From Bradyrhizobium sp. AUGA SZCCT0176 (GTDB lineage: Bacteria > Pseudomonadota > Alphaproteobacteria > Rhizobiales > Xanthobacteraceae), in NCBI RefSeq assembly GCF_018130145.1, contig NZ_JAFCMB010000001.1:806001-870000 (forward strand): 64,000 bases of DNA, given 5' to 3'. The position numbers and the translations under genes were made by a program. A model generated the notes under the pieces. The model did not search any database. It saw only the letters and a list, made by a program, of their open reading frames with translations, and had not been told where the DNA came from. Of the stretch, positions 63,371-64,000 are shown piece after piece (positions within the stretch are counted from its first letter, which is position 1; each line of letters starts with the position of its first letter).

Positions 63371-64000
63371 GGCGCGGGCCCTTGCGGCGGGCGGCGGGTT
63401 CGGCGGCTGCGCGGATGATCCAGCGCCGGAACGCGACGAAGTCGCGCTGGCCGGTGCGGAATTCGCGATAGACCAGGTACCAGCGCATGCCCTTGGGCAC
63501 GCTCTGCGCAAACGGCGCCACCAGCCGCCCGGCTGCAAGGTCGTCGTCGATATAGGGGCGGATGCCCATCGCGATGCCGAGGCCGTCGACCGCGGCCTGC
63601 AGCGCCTGGCCGTAGAATTGAAACTCCGGTCCGCGCGCGCTGACGCGGGCGACGCTTGCCGCCTTCAGCCATGACGGCCAATCGTCGGGCGAATGCGCGA
63701 CGCGCAGCAGCGTGGGCCCCTTCAGATCGCCGGGCCGCTTGAGCGAGCTGGCAAGGCGGGGCGCGCAGACCGGCAACAGGTCAGCCGCGAACAGCGGCTC
63801 GGCGATCAGCCCCGGCCATTCGCCGTCGCCGAGCTGGATGCCGCAGCTCCAGTCCTCGCCGAACGGCGCGGCCGCGCCGCCGGTGGTGATGCGCACGTCG
63901 ATATTGGGTTCCTGCTTGTGGAAATCCGCCAGCCGCGGGATCAGCCAGCGCATCGCAAAGGTCGGCCCGACGCCGATGGTCAGCACGCGGACGGAGGAGG
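63360..64000 (-). CDS. LysR-family regulator, C-terminal part (cut by the window edge)
   Basis: About 213 codons of the effector-binding domain are present, with the DNA-binding half outside the window. Typical pieces are VRVLTIGVGPTFAMRWLIPR, ADFHKQEPNIDVRITTGGAA, DWPSWLKAA and LVYREFRTGQRDFVAFRRWI, the last resembling the GcvA/TrpI subgroup. The frame runs open through base 64000. It overlaps the flavoprotein gene by 11 bp, suggesting one transcript. Confidence 0.85.
   Translation of the reverse strand, partial: SSVRVLTIGVGPTFAMRWLIPRLADFHKQEPNIDVRITTGGAAAPFGEDWSCGIQLGDGEWPGLIAEPLFAADLLPVCAPRLASSLKRPGDLKGPTLLRVAHSPDDWPSWLKAASVARVSARGPEFQFYGQALQAAVDGLGIAMGIRPYIDDDLAAGRLVAPFAQSVPKGMRWYLVYREFRTGQRDFVAFRRWIIRAAAEPAARRKGPRHAN

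Overview
The window is high-GC alphaproteobacterial chromosome, most like Bradyrhizobium or a close relative (Nitrobacteraceae). The grounds are protein-level resemblance of the housekeeping genes, strong G/C preference at third codon positions, a long-form UvrB, and the many short intergenic palindromic repeats typical of that group. No rRNA, tRNA, CRISPR array, transposase or integrase was seen.

0-11.7 kb: RNase T2, small exported proteins, a LysR regulator divergent from an enolase-superfamily dehydratase plus Bug-type binding protein pair, then a leftward marR / response regulator / histidine kinase operon, divergent from two tandem branched-chain aminotransferases of different subclass. 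11.7-20.5 kb: hisS, a tautomerase, a thioesterase, proC, a YbjN protein, an unusual Glyoxalase_8-LON fusion, an FMN riboswitch driving ribH, an SDR and an orphan ABC binding protein.

21.1-24.1 kb: a compact PQQ-alcohol dehydrogenase / cytochrome c / family-3 binding protein cassette with xoxF-xoxG-xoxJ layout. The dehydrogenase carries the D-x-D signature of lanthanide-dependent enzymes. 24.0-31.9 kb: an accessory segment holding small orphan genes, degraded sequence and two large class III nucleotide cyclases of different architecture, bounded by a ~306-bp, roughly 92% identical direct repeat that includes the 3' end of the xoxJ-like gene.

32.2-38.6 kb: a putative exopolysaccharide locus (membrane fusion protein, BcsA/CrdS/BgsA-type glycosyltransferase with PilZ domain, zinc-ribbon protein, orphan TAXI-type binding protein, secreted protein). 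Convergent to it lies a double-glycine-leader peptide gene preceded by a perfect TGTGA-N6-TCACA CRP-type palindrome, notable because the window also encodes two putative cyclases.

40.3-64 kb: mainly core genes (prs, pgeF, a MidA/NDUFAF7 methyltransferase, lgt, dienelactone hydrolase, ubiK, rplY, pth, ychF, two MaoC proteins, uvrB), interleaved with small exported or membrane proteins, paired SnoaL-like proteins, and many palindromic repeats. One repeat lies inside the uvrB reading frame. The right edge cuts a LysR gene that overlaps a CzcO-like flavoprotein.
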